Assembly: GCA_034770075.1 (NCBI GenBank)
Contig: JAVJAP010000041.1
Coordinates: 62,001 to 126,000, forward strand
Length of the DNA: 64,000 nucleotides
Direction: 5' to 3'
Source: Aralia elata
Lineage: Eukaryota > Streptophyta > Magnoliopsida > Apiales > Araliaceae
Every line of letters begins with the position of its first letter. The stretch's first letter is position 1. Below the pieces are notes generated by a model, which saw nothing but the letters and a program-made list of their open reading frames with translations, was not told where the DNA came from and did not search any database. This document shows, piece by piece, positions 33,501 to 45,228 of this stretch. The position numbers and the translations under genes were made by a program.

Positions 33501-36500
33501 CAACATCTGAGTATGTTCTTCTGAATCGTATTTAATCTTGGTTTGTGGAATTTCTGTAAACTAAATCCTGTTATAAAATATAGGTTGCATTACAATGTCA
33601 ATATGACGGCAGTTGAAGTTGGCTATGGTTTCCTTAATCTTACAGCTGATGTATTTGAAGTTGGAGATAAGAAAGGGACAATAATTGATAGTGGTACAAC
33701 CTTGGCTTATCTTCCAGAAGTGATTTACGAGCCATTGGTTAGAAAGGTATTTTTTTTATAAAATTTTATGCATTTTTTACAAAATTTTGTTTGGAGGTCC
33801 TATGTGTCTCTAAAATTCATGCGGTTATGTTTATATATGTTTAACATATATTCTTCATTTTTCAGATATTTGCCTATCAGCCTGATTTGAAACTACGTAC
33901 CCTTCACGACCAATATACATGCTTTGAGTATTCTGGAAGGTATGGTGCAGTAACTATTGGTCATACTTCTGCTAAGAGGTCATTGTCTTGCTAATTGGAA
34001 ACCAATTCAAACACGGACATTGAGCAATTCAAATACAAATTGGTATGAAATGAATCAAATGCTAGAGGACTTGGGATTCAAAAACTCATGTTGAAATTAA
34101 ATATGATAGAGATGAACATGCTATCAAAGAAATAAGGTGGGTAATAGGTGACCTTGTATAACCAACTATTTTATAGTCAGCGATCAATTACTTGCATCCT
34201 GTGAGTATCATGATTCATGAATCATATTATTGAGGTCCAATGAACCAAATTTTTTTACCTCAAAGTCTTACAACTTTGCTTGAAGGCCAAAATATCCAAT
34301 ATGTGTTCGGATACAAGTGTCATTAACATCTTGTTTTGCATTGCGCTACTACACAAAGGCTTCTGGTATTTTCTTTTTGCGACTTTTTAGGAGGCTTTGG
34401 TGTCCCCTACTCCTTAGGGAGTTTGCTTCGGGTAAGGTCTTGGGAATGTCGAAGACATAATGATGTCAAGATTCTTCAAAAGTGTGTTTGTTTTGCTATT
34501 TCATGGGGCATATGGATTGAAAGGAAAGCTAAAATTTTCAGTGATACCTATCTCTCTCTTCCTCTTCTTTGAGACGGGTTATGGGCTTGCTATTGAAGCT
34601 ATTAGATGTGTTAGATATTGGCTAGCCGTGCTTCATTAGTTTTCCTTATTTTCACAATTGTATTTCTTTGGAGGACTCATTGTCCTTCCTTTAAGTACTC
34701 GTTTTTCTATTTAATAGAACTTCTTTATAATAAAAGAACAATTACAAGTGTGTAAGGAAAAAAAAATTTGATTGGGAGGACAAGGAGTCCTCCATAGATA
34801 CAAGTGAGTACAGAAAGAAAAGCTAATAAAGCATTGCCCACCAATCTATATGAATGTCTCAAATAACAACTCCTCTAAAATCTCCCATAGACGAAGCCCG
34901 CAACGGTGTTAGAAATAAAACCATGTCAAAAGGCTGAGTACTCTATTATTTCTTTTAGTCCATGTACCCCATCAAATCGCAAAACAAACGCACTTTCAGA
35001 GAATCTTGGCATCCCTGTCTTCCAAAACCTTCGTGCTGTAAATCCTTAAAATAAGTTCATAATCTTCGTGTTCGTGGTGTAACCCATTGCAAAAGAAGAT
35101 CAGAATGGCACTATCAACTTTGTCTGCACATGATACACATATTTGGGCACAAGCATTTGTATGGCATTCGCCTCAACAGATCATTACTATTATTTAGATG
35201 GTTGAGAACTGGTAACCAAAAAAAAGGCTTAATTTTTTAAGGAACCGTGGCCTTTGCAAATATAAGATGATAGGGGAAGGTCATTAGCAGGTCGAATATG
35301 AATGAGAAAATTTATTAAAAAATAAATAAAATAATAAAAAGGACTTGTAAGGAAAGTTCTCTAATTATCCAATGACAACAATCACCTATCAGTAGTAGTA
35401 GTAGTAGTAGTAGAAGAAGAAAGAAAAACTTGACTGAGGAGGCCCGGAGAGCAAGTAAATCATTAGCCTCATGATCATTCAAGATCCTAAAAAGTAAAAT
35501 TCCGAGAAATAGTCCCGCATCCTAATGAAGGAAACTAGCAATGGGAACACTATGTAAAGAAGAGAGATAAAATAGTTTTGAAATGTTGTCACTAGAGGAA
35601 TATCACAACCCAACTATCCTCCCAAAATCAAATCTGATCCTAGCCCTAGCACTAAAGGAGATCAGAGGTAGGTTGAAATAACTCAAATTTTAGGCCTGAC
35701 AACGAGGTGGGTATGGTCCGAGGACCTCTCCCCATATCCGCCTCGCTAATATGGATTTATCCCCTGAACCCGACCCCAAAAACAATTACCTATACCCGCC
35801 CCCCTTATCCAATGACAACAATCACCTATCAGTAGTAAAAGAAGAAAGAAAAACTTGACTGAGGAGGCCCAAAGAGCAAGTAAATCATTAGCCACATGAT
35901 CATTCAAGATCCTAAAAATTAAAATTCCAAGAAACAGTCCCACATCCTAATGAAGGAAACTAGCAATGGGAACACTATGTAAAGAAGAGAGATAAAACAG
36001 TTTTGAAATGTTGTCACTAGAGGAACATCACAAGCCAACTATCCTCCCAAAATCAAATTTGATCCTAGCCCCAGCACCATAGTTATCAAGGCGACAAGTC
36101 GAGGCGAGGCGACAACCGGGAGCTTAAGCGCTTAAGCGCTTAGGCGACAAGGCGCCCGACTAGTCGACAAGTTGTTAACAATGTAAATTTTATACAAATA
36201 AAATTATATATATTTAATATTTATATGAATATTGATATATTTATTTTTCTAATGATTTACCATATTCATAATGCATATTGTAACATATCAAATCATAACA
36301 AAGAAGTGAACAAGATCAAGTCAAAATAAATAATTTTATTATAGCTGTAAACTTATAATTTTTTGAACGTATACCAACTTCAAATTAAATAAATGGTGAT
36401 ACATTTGTAATATTTAGTTTAATTCAAAATAATTCTTAAATTTATGTTTAGTTTTTTAAGTTTTAATATTGTATATATAGAATACCATAAATTTATAATT

Positions 36501-39500
36501 AAGCATCCTATTTATAATTTTACGTTAAGATGTTACATTAATTTTACAAAAGGACAAAATTATGTTATGTACTATATATATAATATAGCAGTATAGGCAG
36601 CAGAACTTGTACTATATATAATATAGTACAAATTATAATATAATATAGTATTGACAAGTAATAAAGTTATGTACTATATATATAATATAGGAGTATAGGC
36701 AGCAGGCCAGCAATACATGCCTCCAACTCACAAGACACAACACAATTATAGATAGTACAAATTATAATATAATATAGTATAAACTAGTAATAAAGTTATG
36801 TACTGTATATAATATTGTAAAGGCAGCAACACATGCCTCCAACTCACAAGACACAACACAATTATATATAATACTCCTAGGCTCATTTTGGAACAATAAG
36901 CAGTCAGCACACACAAGATACAAGTCTCACAACACAAGCAATAAACCAGTAAAGAAGAAGAACGGAAGAAGCAGAGGCGAAGAAGAATTGAAGTAGTTGA
37001 ACTGCCAAAGTGAGTCGCCTTCTCTCCCTCACCCTCTCTGTTATCTGTTCGCGAAGTGGCTCGGCTGATCTGATCGATCTAAATCTGTTTTTTTTAACCC
37101 AATTGGACTTTGGGTCGAACTATACTCGGCATCACCAAGTCGCCCGATCTACTTCCAAGTCGTCCAAGATGTCTCCGAGTCGTCCAAGGCAACGACATAT
37201 CCAACTGAGCGCACGCCTTTCTACCCCTCTAGCTAGTCGTCCGGACGGCTTGGCCTAATCCAGCGAGTGGACGCCTAAGCGTCGCCTAGGCGACGACTTA
37301 ACAACTATCCCCAGCACTAAAGGAGATCAGAGGTAGGTTAAAATAACTCAAATCCTAACTAGGCCTGACAACAAGGCGGGTATGATCCAAGGACCTCTCC
37401 CTATACCCGCCCCACTAATATGGAGCTATCCCCTGAACCCGACCCCAAAAACAATTACCCATACCACCCCCTCCCCGCATTTACGCGATTACTCTCATTT
37501 TTTCCAAATTAAATTTCTCAATTTTTTTTAATATTACTTTGTACAACTATTTTTAATTCAAAATCAAACAACATGCAACATTTCTATTACTAGCAACATA
37601 TTATATTACAAATGTTATGAATTTATAATGAAATAACCTAAATAAGTACATAATTATATATGCAAAATGTTAATTTTTTTAAAATATAGATATATACATA
37701 TAATCGGGTCGGGGTGGGGTGGGGTGGGGTGGTATATCCCATACCCGTCCCTAACCCTATATAGTTTTAAAAATTGGGTCTCACTAGGGTCGGGATTGGG
37801 CAGGCCCCATCATCTTTGGGTGAAATTGTCAGGCTTAATCCTAACTAATGAATTTCTTAGGGCTAGCATGAGTAAAAGCATTATGAGTAGGATTCGCATC
37901 CCATGCATTCTGGTGTAAATCATATTCGTTCTTTATCACTTTATGTCAAGAGAATTTGACTTCGAACAACATTAACCATTTACCTGCAAGCAATGTTCTA
38001 AAAGACGCTAGGCGGGAGGCGGGCGGCCGGGGGGGGCCTAGGCGGGATTTTTTATTTTAAGCCAATTTTAATATTTTATCTTATATTTATCCAAACAAAA
38101 CATCCATATTGCCAATGCCAAAGTTCAAACACATAATTTGTTTAATTTTAAAAAATAATAAATGTATTTTTAAGTAATTTATAATATTCATGTTAATTTT
38201 GAGTTTGAAATTGAATTTTTAAGAGTATTCTTGTATCATCATGCTTCAATGAAAACAATTGCTTCAATGAATTAAAGCAAACTATATATGTATATATATA
38301 TATATCCATTACTTGAAATAATTAAATTATAGAATTAGTGTTACTAGTATCTTCACATATATACGTACTTCTTCTTTCTAAAAAATTTAAATAAATGTTA
38401 TTGTAGAATTATGAATATGTAAATCATTAGAAAAATAAATATATCAACATTTTGTTTTGGTAGTTATTAAAAAAATTAAAAAAAAATCTCCGCCTAGTCC
38501 CCGCCTTTCCCGCCTAGCCGCCTAGCCCGCCTAGGCGCCCGCCTAGGCCGCTTTTTAGAACACTGCCTGCAAGGGAATATTTTTGCTTTCCAAGACTTAA
38601 TCCTCTTTAATGCAGCAAACCTAATCCCAAGCAAGAAGGTGGTTCTTCTATTCCTCCATTGGCCGAAGGAATTGATTCATAATCCTCTAAGAGATGTAGC
38701 CACACTAGCACAAAGCTTGAAAAGAGACGTACAGTATATTTTTGATGCTAGAACAAAAATCATTCCAATAACTCCTAAACGGGCACAAGAACCACCTGAT
38801 TTCAATGTAAACTGAATCAACTTTGACTTTGGAGTATTCAAAAAGTGGACGTGAAGATTGTTGTCTGGAAATAGAAACTGCTAATATGGACATCTGATAA
38901 GATCTTGAATGTCAATATCAAACTGCTAATAAATTACATCAAATTTGAATTTGAAAATATCATATTGAATTTTAAAAGTCAATCTTGATCTTATATTTCA
39001 GAATGGAGGGAGTAGTATTTACTTAGCAGTTATCATATTATGAGTAAAAGTCTACATAAATATGTAATTGTTGCATAAATAAGTAAAGAAAGAAGAAGAA
39101 CGAAATGTTTGTTATCTTCAAAATGAGAGATTTAAAACTAAATTTAAACTTTCAAAATTAGATATAGTTCAGTCGTTTGTATAGAAGTTTTTAGGAGCCT
39201 TTATCTAATTAGTCTTATTGTTCTGTCTATATTGTAGTTAAAAAAAACTTTTTGAAAATCGTAAAAGAGATATTGGCATATATGATATATATAAATATAC
39301 ATATATATTATATATATACATATATATTATATATATACGCACAATGTATATATATATATATATATATTGTGTGTGTGTGTGTCCCTGCCAACATGCCCAA
39401 AACTAGCACCAGTTTTTAGTTGCATCTACGATCTACCCAATGTGAGATCGAATTATGAGTGTCAAGAGAGGACTTTCTGTTATTCCGCTGATCATTTATA

Positions 39501-42500
39501 TAATTCTATCTCAATAGGTTTATATGAACAATTTCTCTCTTGAATGCTGTGCTATTTTGGCATATCTCATCGCATTAATTTAAGAACTATAATGAAATAT
39601 ATGGTTGCATTAAGTTTTACTACTTTCTATTGCAGTGTTGATGACGGATTTCCCATGGTTACTTTTCATTTTGAAAATTCTCTTGTTCTGGAGGTTTATC
39701 CTCATGACTACCTGTTCCCATTTGTAAGTATCTTTTGTTATGCATCTTGTCATGAGCTTGGTTATCTTTTCACTAGGGATATAAGCTTCATTTATGAACA
39801 TACATTAAGTGATATGCTCAAATTAGCTTGTTGTTTCTCTTTAACTCTAGCCCCAGTGCAATTTGTTTCACTTTTTTGGTTGTTACAACAATGCTATTAG
39901 AGAATACAACACGTTAACAAGTTGTAAGGATGTTTTAACATGTTCTATGCCTGGGGATCAATTTGTTTATACAAAACTTTAGATATTAATAAAAATTCCA
40001 TTATCTCAAACTTGGGGTCAAAGGAAATCAAGGAGTGTTATCTCAACAAAAGGCTGATATAGAAGATGAGTCAAAGATACCATGTGCATTACCTCTTCGA
40101 GACAGAATGTAGGGACGCACATCAGCTTAAGTCCTAGGTGACAACTGGGATAAAAAAGCTTCCCGATCTAGTTGACCAAGTGTTGACAGTATCAATATAA
40201 ATGAGGTAGTTCAAAGAACGTAGCAGCTAAACATGGGATTAGTATCTCAGAATGACAAAACATGGAAGACAGCGAAAAATAGGAGACCATTAACAGAATT
40301 AACTATTGATTCCCACATGTTAAGCTTCTTTTAACATGTCATTATCTAAACTATTTGGCTACACAACCAAGGTATGTTCCACGAAGGTTCAAGTATAACC
40401 GGGGCTCATCGATATCTCCTGGGAAGACATCTCTCACAATCAAAATTAGCTGATGCATGCAGCTTTTGCATTTCTTTCTTTATACGTTTGAAATTCGTCC
40501 ATAATGATCCATTCATTTCAGGTTAATATTTTTGTAAACTTCCTTGTCTGTTATCTCATCAATACAATCACTATCCTTTCCTTACAAGTCTTTAACTTTT
40601 ACAAATTCTTCATTAGAAGTCAGTTTATTTTACCTATGGAGATGGTGAGAGTGAACCTCATATGGTAGTATGGTACTCACGTGAAAGTTGAAACTTCTTG
40701 CCATCTTAAAAATAATTGCAAATCATTCCTCTTGAGATAGTTAGCTTTTACATAAAGCTTTATAGCTATATGAGACAGGAAACGTGTGCTTACGCCAGGG
40801 GCGGCCCCACATTGGGGGCAATGGGGACCTCACCCCCAGGGACTTTTGTGAAATATGTTTATATGTAGGCTACTTGCATATTTAAAAAATATAAGTTCAT
40901 AATAATAAATATTTTATTTATCTCACAAAATGAGTTTCATTTTGATTTCTAAAATTTGAAACTTTAAAATTAATGCTAATTAATTTAATTTAGACAATAC
41001 AGTCATAAATATTCCTCCCTCCATTCCACAAAAAGAATTCTCCTTGCAAACTTTATGAATTATAAAGATATATTTTTGTTTCATATTTACAATTGAATTT
41101 ATTGAGTATTTAGTTTTATAGTAATGGTATGATATGGTAATTGTGATGTTAAAAACATTGTATTATTTTATACTATCAATAAAAATGTGCATTCCCATTT
41201 AGCAGGCTAATAATACCTTTGTATTTCAATTATAATATGTCTCAAATAAATTCATTAGACGTCAACAGTTCGTTGTATATATTGTTTTCTTTCTAAAAGA
41301 AAATTTTTAAAGATCAACAATTTAGTTTACTAACTAATGTTTTTGTTTTTTCGCCTTTTTGTTTCTTCGCATATATCATTCATATTGGTGTTTTTAAGTT
41401 TTACAGGTTCTCGAATTTAGTATGCGTTAATATGCTAATGCAACTCTTTTACAGGAAAATTTGTTGTGCATAGGTTGGCAGAACAATGGTGTGGGATCCA
41501 ACGATAAAAAGGACCTCACACTTTTGGGAGGTATGCCGTTAATTTGCCCACATCCTTATATTAATCATGATATTTTAGGTTATTTACTTACTACTGGTGA
41601 ACCAAAATATACTTTCTTTTGATTGTGTGGGTACTTTAACCTACTCAGGTTTATATTAGGCCGGATTTTTCTATCATGTACAATTTCCATGCAGATTAAT
41701 TTTTGTTAATAAAACTATTATTATTATAATTATAGTTGTTTACTGTGGAGATGGAGTTTAGGCCTATGATTAAGGCTTTGGAATGGAGTCAAAACAAATC
41801 AAATTGCCCATGCGAGAAGTGAGTGATCAACAAGACCCTTTGAGATGGAGGAAGTCAGACGAGCTGTTTTTTTATATAGACAGGGAGAAACTTCTTGGGC
41901 CAGATGGACTCGTTATGTCTTCTTATATCTAGTTGGGGACTTGGGGTATCATTACTACTATCCCATATGACTCTTTCATGACATTCATTTGACATGGTGC
42001 CCTGGAAAAGAGAGAAGAATATTCATTCTAAATTTATCTCCTTTATCCCCATTCCCCAAGAAATTAAGAGAGGTCTCTTAGACCTATCAGTTTGGAAACT
42101 AGCATTTATAAGATTTTGAGTAAGGTGTTAGCAAGGTGGCTTAGTGTTGCTTTGGGAGACACCATTTTTTCACACAGACCGCTATTGTGGGAGGCAGGTA
42201 GTTCTTAATTATCTCTCACAGTGTTCTAAAAAATCGGTAGGCGGACTTAGGCAGCGGAAAGGGTGCCTAGGCTAGGCGCATTCTTAGGCAGTCTCATTTT
42301 TTTATTTTTCTATTTAATATACTTGTTATACTATACAAAACATATAGTAAATGTAATTTTTTTTTTTTAATTTTACATGAAAAATTGTCAAAAAAAACAA
42401 TCTTTTAAGGCTTAACAAATTCATATCTAAAATTGTAGAGCTTCAAAACCTTTGTTAAATCCATGCGGTAGAGGTCTGATTTGGCCTAGGCAGGTGCCTA

Positions 42501-45228
42501 GGTGCTCGGTCAAATCGAGACGGTTGAGGACCCGCCTAGCGCCTAGCTGGGGATTTAAGCATACCTAGGTTGGGATTTTTAGAACACTACTCCCTCATAG
42601 CTCTGAGGCTCTGAAGGATATGAGGCATCGGGAGTTCTTGTTCATGTTATACTTAATTTCAATTTTTACTCAAATTGGCAGCTTTGAATGTAACTTTGAC
42701 TTCAATCTCCTGCCGATTAAACTCAATTTCCAATGGTTTGCAAGCCTTTAGATTGGGATACTTCATATTAAAAACATGATCAATTATACTTTTGCAACAG
42801 TGATAAGGAGTATCATTATTCTTCTAAAACCTCAACTATTTCTGATGTTTGCAGATTTGGTACTATCAAATAAGCTAGTTCTTTATGATCTTGAAAATCA
42901 GGCCATTGGATGGACTGAATATAACTGTGAGTATCTTCTCCCCCGTTTACTTCATTAGCCTTTGTAATGTAATTAGCTAGTCCTAGAACATTGCCGTATT
43001 GTTTCATGTTGGGTTTCCATTTTCTTTATGTTTCATGAATCTCTTTGTTGGACCTTTTTTGCTTATCCATTGTAAGTTTCCAAGTTCCTGCTGAATTATG
43101 AACAATACTGTTGATTTTAAAGTGAATATATATGACTTGTCAATATAAATGCATTCTCTTTTATATGCTCGTTGCCCCATCCTACAATCATGTCCCATTT
43201 GAAGCTATCCAAACTTTGGTTATAGCGCAATGATTTTTTTTTTTTTTATCAAATGTAGTTGTATTGAATTCTGGCACCTCGTAACGATGTATCTAATTGT
43301 TATGTAACAGCATTGTGTAATTTTTAGTATACTTGTTGCAGGATTGATTAAATCTTAGATTTTCAGAATGAAAAACTAAAGAATCTGAACCTTAAAATCT
43401 TGCATTGGAAAGTGCATTTGGAAGATTCCATCTAGAGTTTTCGGCATGTTACTATAATCCATTCTTTCAGGAATTTGAAAAGAGCTTCAGTTTGGTTCTT
43501 TGAGGAACACTTTCAAAATTTGAAAACTGCAGATACTGAAGATGGAGCTATTGAATTTGATCGGCAAATTTGGCCAAGTCCCTGTTCTTCTTTTATAATC
43601 CCCTATGCAAGAGGCTTCACATAAATATACATTCCTTTACTTTGAAGAGCGATGAATTTGAGATAACGAAGGGGATGCTCCACCAAATAGTGATTCCTGT
43701 TTCCAACGAAACATAGATTAAGCTTAAGCCTAGCCTAATCAGTTGATATTTGCTTAATTTATTCAAATTAGGAGAATATTTTTTAGGCTAGGACTAGTTC
43801 TACTAAAGCAAGATTCCGAATCCTTAAGTGTGAGAAACTACATAAATGAAGTCTTAAACATAATAAACTAATTAACTAAGCCATAAATAAATAAGCTAGC
43901 TTAGGTCTTCGTTTATGCTTATCCTAGACATGAATTTTCTTTTGTGCATCTTTTCCTCAAGATCTCCATCCTTAAGCTTGTTCCCCAGATGGAGTTGTCT
44001 GTTGTGATCATGATATTTTAATTTTAAAGGCTTCTGTTCACTGTGGGCTCAGGCTATGGGAGCTTTTAAAAGAGTTGCTATTTAAATGTTTATAGAGATT
44101 GGTGGGCAGTGCTTTAGCTTTTCGTTCTTTCTCACTTTTGTTTCTTTGGAGGACTCCTTGTCTTCCCTTTATGTGCTCTCTTTTCCATCTAATAAATTTC
44201 TTCTTTTATATTAAAAATAAATAAATAAAATTTAAAGGTTCTGTCATTTGACCCACAGATAGGTGTCTCGGCTAGGTTTTTTTATAGTAAAGGAGGAGAA
44301 GACATGAACATAAGTTTCTTAAATCATGCCACGAAGGGCTACAAGTGGATCTAAGGGTGTCTAAAAGTGAAACCTTCTTTACCACATACAATAGATATAT
44401 TACAAGAAGACACTTACAAACAAATTATGAAATAAACTTAAGTAGTGCTATGACCATGAGTGTCTAAGGCTAAGATACAGTCAGCATCCCTTTCTGAAGG
44501 CATGCATGAGTTGAGATCATTCCAGTAGCAGCTATTAAGACTTGAGAATAAGATAATTTTATCTATAAAAAAAATGGTTTAGAGTAAGAACAAGGTCCCA
44601 TAGTTTTGAAGTTGTTATGATAAGCTAAAACTACAATGAGAAATTTTATTAAGTTGATAATGTATAGGGGAGTTCGAAACTAGCCGTCTCTCGAGATCTT
44701 CTATACTTCTACTGCAGAAAGATAATATGTAGAACTATTTATTGTATTAAAACTTATAAAATCATTAAAATTTAAAGCCAATCAGTAATATTTGGTAATC
44801 AATATCTTATTGACTTTTCATCAGTAGGCTAATGGAACAGATTTGGTCGAGGTCTTATAAACTTCAACTGCTTGCTCAGTGGAGAATTAGTGCAATAATC
44901 TATGAAAACATGAATTGATGGTACTTTGGAGTGAATTTATTCCTGAAGACAAATTAAAAAAGTAAAAGGAATTTAAAAATTCAAAGAACACTCGATATTT
45001 TCTGCATGTATGAACTCTTTCTTTTTTTCCTTTTCCCCTTTCGGCCATTAATTAGTTCATGGTTGACTTATGGCTGCAGGTTCGTCAAGCATCAAACTGA
45101 AAGATGAGATTACTGGTTCCGTACATTTAGTAGGTGCTCACTTTCTGTCTTCTGCTTGCAGTCTGTGTACCCGAAGGGCTCTACTATTCTTGCTATTAAC
45201 TGCTCTGCTGCATGGTTTACTTTATTGA
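27549..45228 (+). CDS. Aspartic protease, A1 family (A36/A39-like), ten exons
   Basis: Exons: 27549-27865, 29726-29855, 30024-30271, 32670-32894, 33584-33746, 33866-33939, 39636-39723, 41455-41530, 42855-42926, 45080-45228 (1,542 nt, 513 aa). All introns are GT-AG and every phase joins. A hydrophobic segment at about 38-56 is a signal peptide or anchor. Catalytic Asp126 is in VDTGSDIMW and Asp342 in IIDSGTTLAY; YGDGSYSIGY is the flap. Cys pairs such as NCIQCRECP mark the plant nepenthesin-like group. The C-terminus (RRALLFLLLTALLHGLLY) is hydrophobic, as in GPI-anchored proteases. It resembles Arabidopsis A36 and A39, which act at the pollen and pollen-tube surface. Introns total over 16 kb, the largest 5,696 nt. 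AATAAA at 45302-45307 may be its poly(A) signal. The start could instead be ATG at 27567 or 27573. Confidence 0.92.
27866..29725 (+). other. Protease intron 1
   Basis: 1,860 nt, donor GG|GTGAGT, acceptor TGTTGTAG. No transposon with clear ends is recognised. Purine-rich AAGAAGAAGAAG occurs near 29160 and a T-rich tract near the 3' end. ORFs in it are spurious. Confidence 0.6.
30272..32669 (+). other. Protease intron 3
   Basis: 2,398 nt, donor G|GTAACT, acceptor TTCTTGTAG. No element with clear ends was found. ORFs at 30502-30741 and 30785-31066 have no recognisable product. Confidence 0.6.
34330..34745 (+). mobile_element. LINE 3' end, sense, in protease intron 6
   Basis: A short frame with CFAISWGIWIERKAKIFSDT (34489-34548) resembles the C-terminal end of plant L1 ORF2. 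It is followed by a 3' UTR with TTTCTTTGGAGGACTC and ending in a TAATAAAAG-type tail. A related 3' tail is found at 44035-44225. Confidence 0.6.
34748..35225 (-). mobile_element. LINE 3' end, antisense, in protease intron 6
   Basis: On the minus strand the zinc-finger RT-associated domain reads RRMPYKCLCPNMCIMC near 35150. A further CGATTTGATGGGGTACATGG block lies near 34960, then a 3' UTR with GGAGGACTCCTTGTC and an A/T-rich tail at the left edge. It abuts the sense LINE end, tail to tail. Confidence 0.6.
35366..37475. repeat. Tandem segmental duplication split by an insertion
   Basis: Unit A (35366-35806, about 440 bp) is repeated directly as unit B (35807-36077 plus 37308-37475). Both begin TTATCCAATGACAACAATCA and both contain GGAGATCAGAGGTAGGTT. 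Unit A has a longer AGT triplet run. Unit B is interrupted by the TIR element at 36078-37307. Confidence 0.85.
36078..37307. mobile_element. hAT-like non-autonomous TIR element, about 1.2 kb
   Basis: The left end CATAGTTATCAAGGCGAC and right end GACGACTTAACAACTATC are imperfect inverted repeats, with further GCGCTTAGGCG / CGCCTAAGCG pairing inside. The target CCCAGCAC (8 bp, or 9 with another C) flanks both sides, and the uninterrupted sister copy shows a matching empty site (CCTAGCAC). No transposase is seen; internal ORFs are spurious. The 8 bp duplication suggests hAT. Confidence 0.78.
37361..37836. mobile_element. Small TIR element flanked by AATCCTAACT
   Basis: The left end AGGCCTGACAA mirrors the right end TTGTCAGGCTT. 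AATCCTAACT is present on both sides (37351-37360 and 37837-37846). Total 476 bp. It contains a G-rich run (GGGGTGGGGTGGGGTGGGGT near 37712). A truncated copy of its first part lies in unit A of the duplication near 35693. Confidence 0.72.
37991..38565. mobile_element. hAT-like MITE, TSD CCTGCAAG
   Basis: The left end CAATGTTCTAAAAGACGC mirrors the right end GCTTTTTAGAACACTG. The 8 bp target CCTGCAAG is duplicated exactly at 37983-37990 and 38566-38573. Near both ends are GC-rich blocks made of GCCTAGGCGGG-type words. Length 575 bp, no coding capacity. Confidence 0.88.
39280..39382. repeat. AT and GT microsatellites in protease intron 6
   Basis: Alternating TATATA tracts ending in a short GTGTGTGTGTGT run, about 250 bases before exon 7. 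Confidence 0.85.
41740..42205 (+). pseudogene. LINE reverse-transcriptase fragment in protease intron 8
   Basis: Broken frames in the sense direction give LGPDG (near 41897), then LRPISLETSIYKILSKVLAR-type residues with one internal shift, followed by HTDRYCGRQ-like sequence near 42175. These match the motifs before and at the start of the RT domain of plant L1 elements. There are several stops; it is inactive. Confidence 0.6.
42219..42589. mobile_element. hAT-like MITE of the CAGTGTTCT family
   Basis: The left end CAGTGTTCTAAAAAATCGG mirrors the right end GGGATTTTTAGAACACTA. Subterminal GCCTAGGC words are as in 37991-38565, so the two are relatives. Flanks ATCTCTCA and CTCCCTCA are only partly alike, as an old duplication would be. 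Length 371 bp. Confidence 0.75.
44035..44225 (+). mobile_element. LINE 3' tail in protease intron 9
   Basis: A short remnant with TTTGTTTCTTTGGAGGACTC ending in AAATAAATAAATAAA. It is related to the tail at 34630-34745. Confidence 0.55.

Noticed and set aside
34336..34572. Small host gene
   Set aside because: Its C-terminal half resembles the end of plant LINE ORF2; it is a transposon remnant.
37010..37258. 82-codon ORF
   Set aside because: Falls inside a hAT-like element without a transposase match; probably chance.
38989..39015. MITE end GAATGGAGGGAGTA
   Set aside because: No matching left terminus was found upstream.
40795..40820. hAT terminus beginning CAGGGGCGGCCCC
   Set aside because: One end looks right but no matching inverted end or target duplication was found nearby.
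41008..41060. Further Stowaway MITE beginning CTCCCTCCATTCC
   Set aside because: Only one terminus could be recognised.
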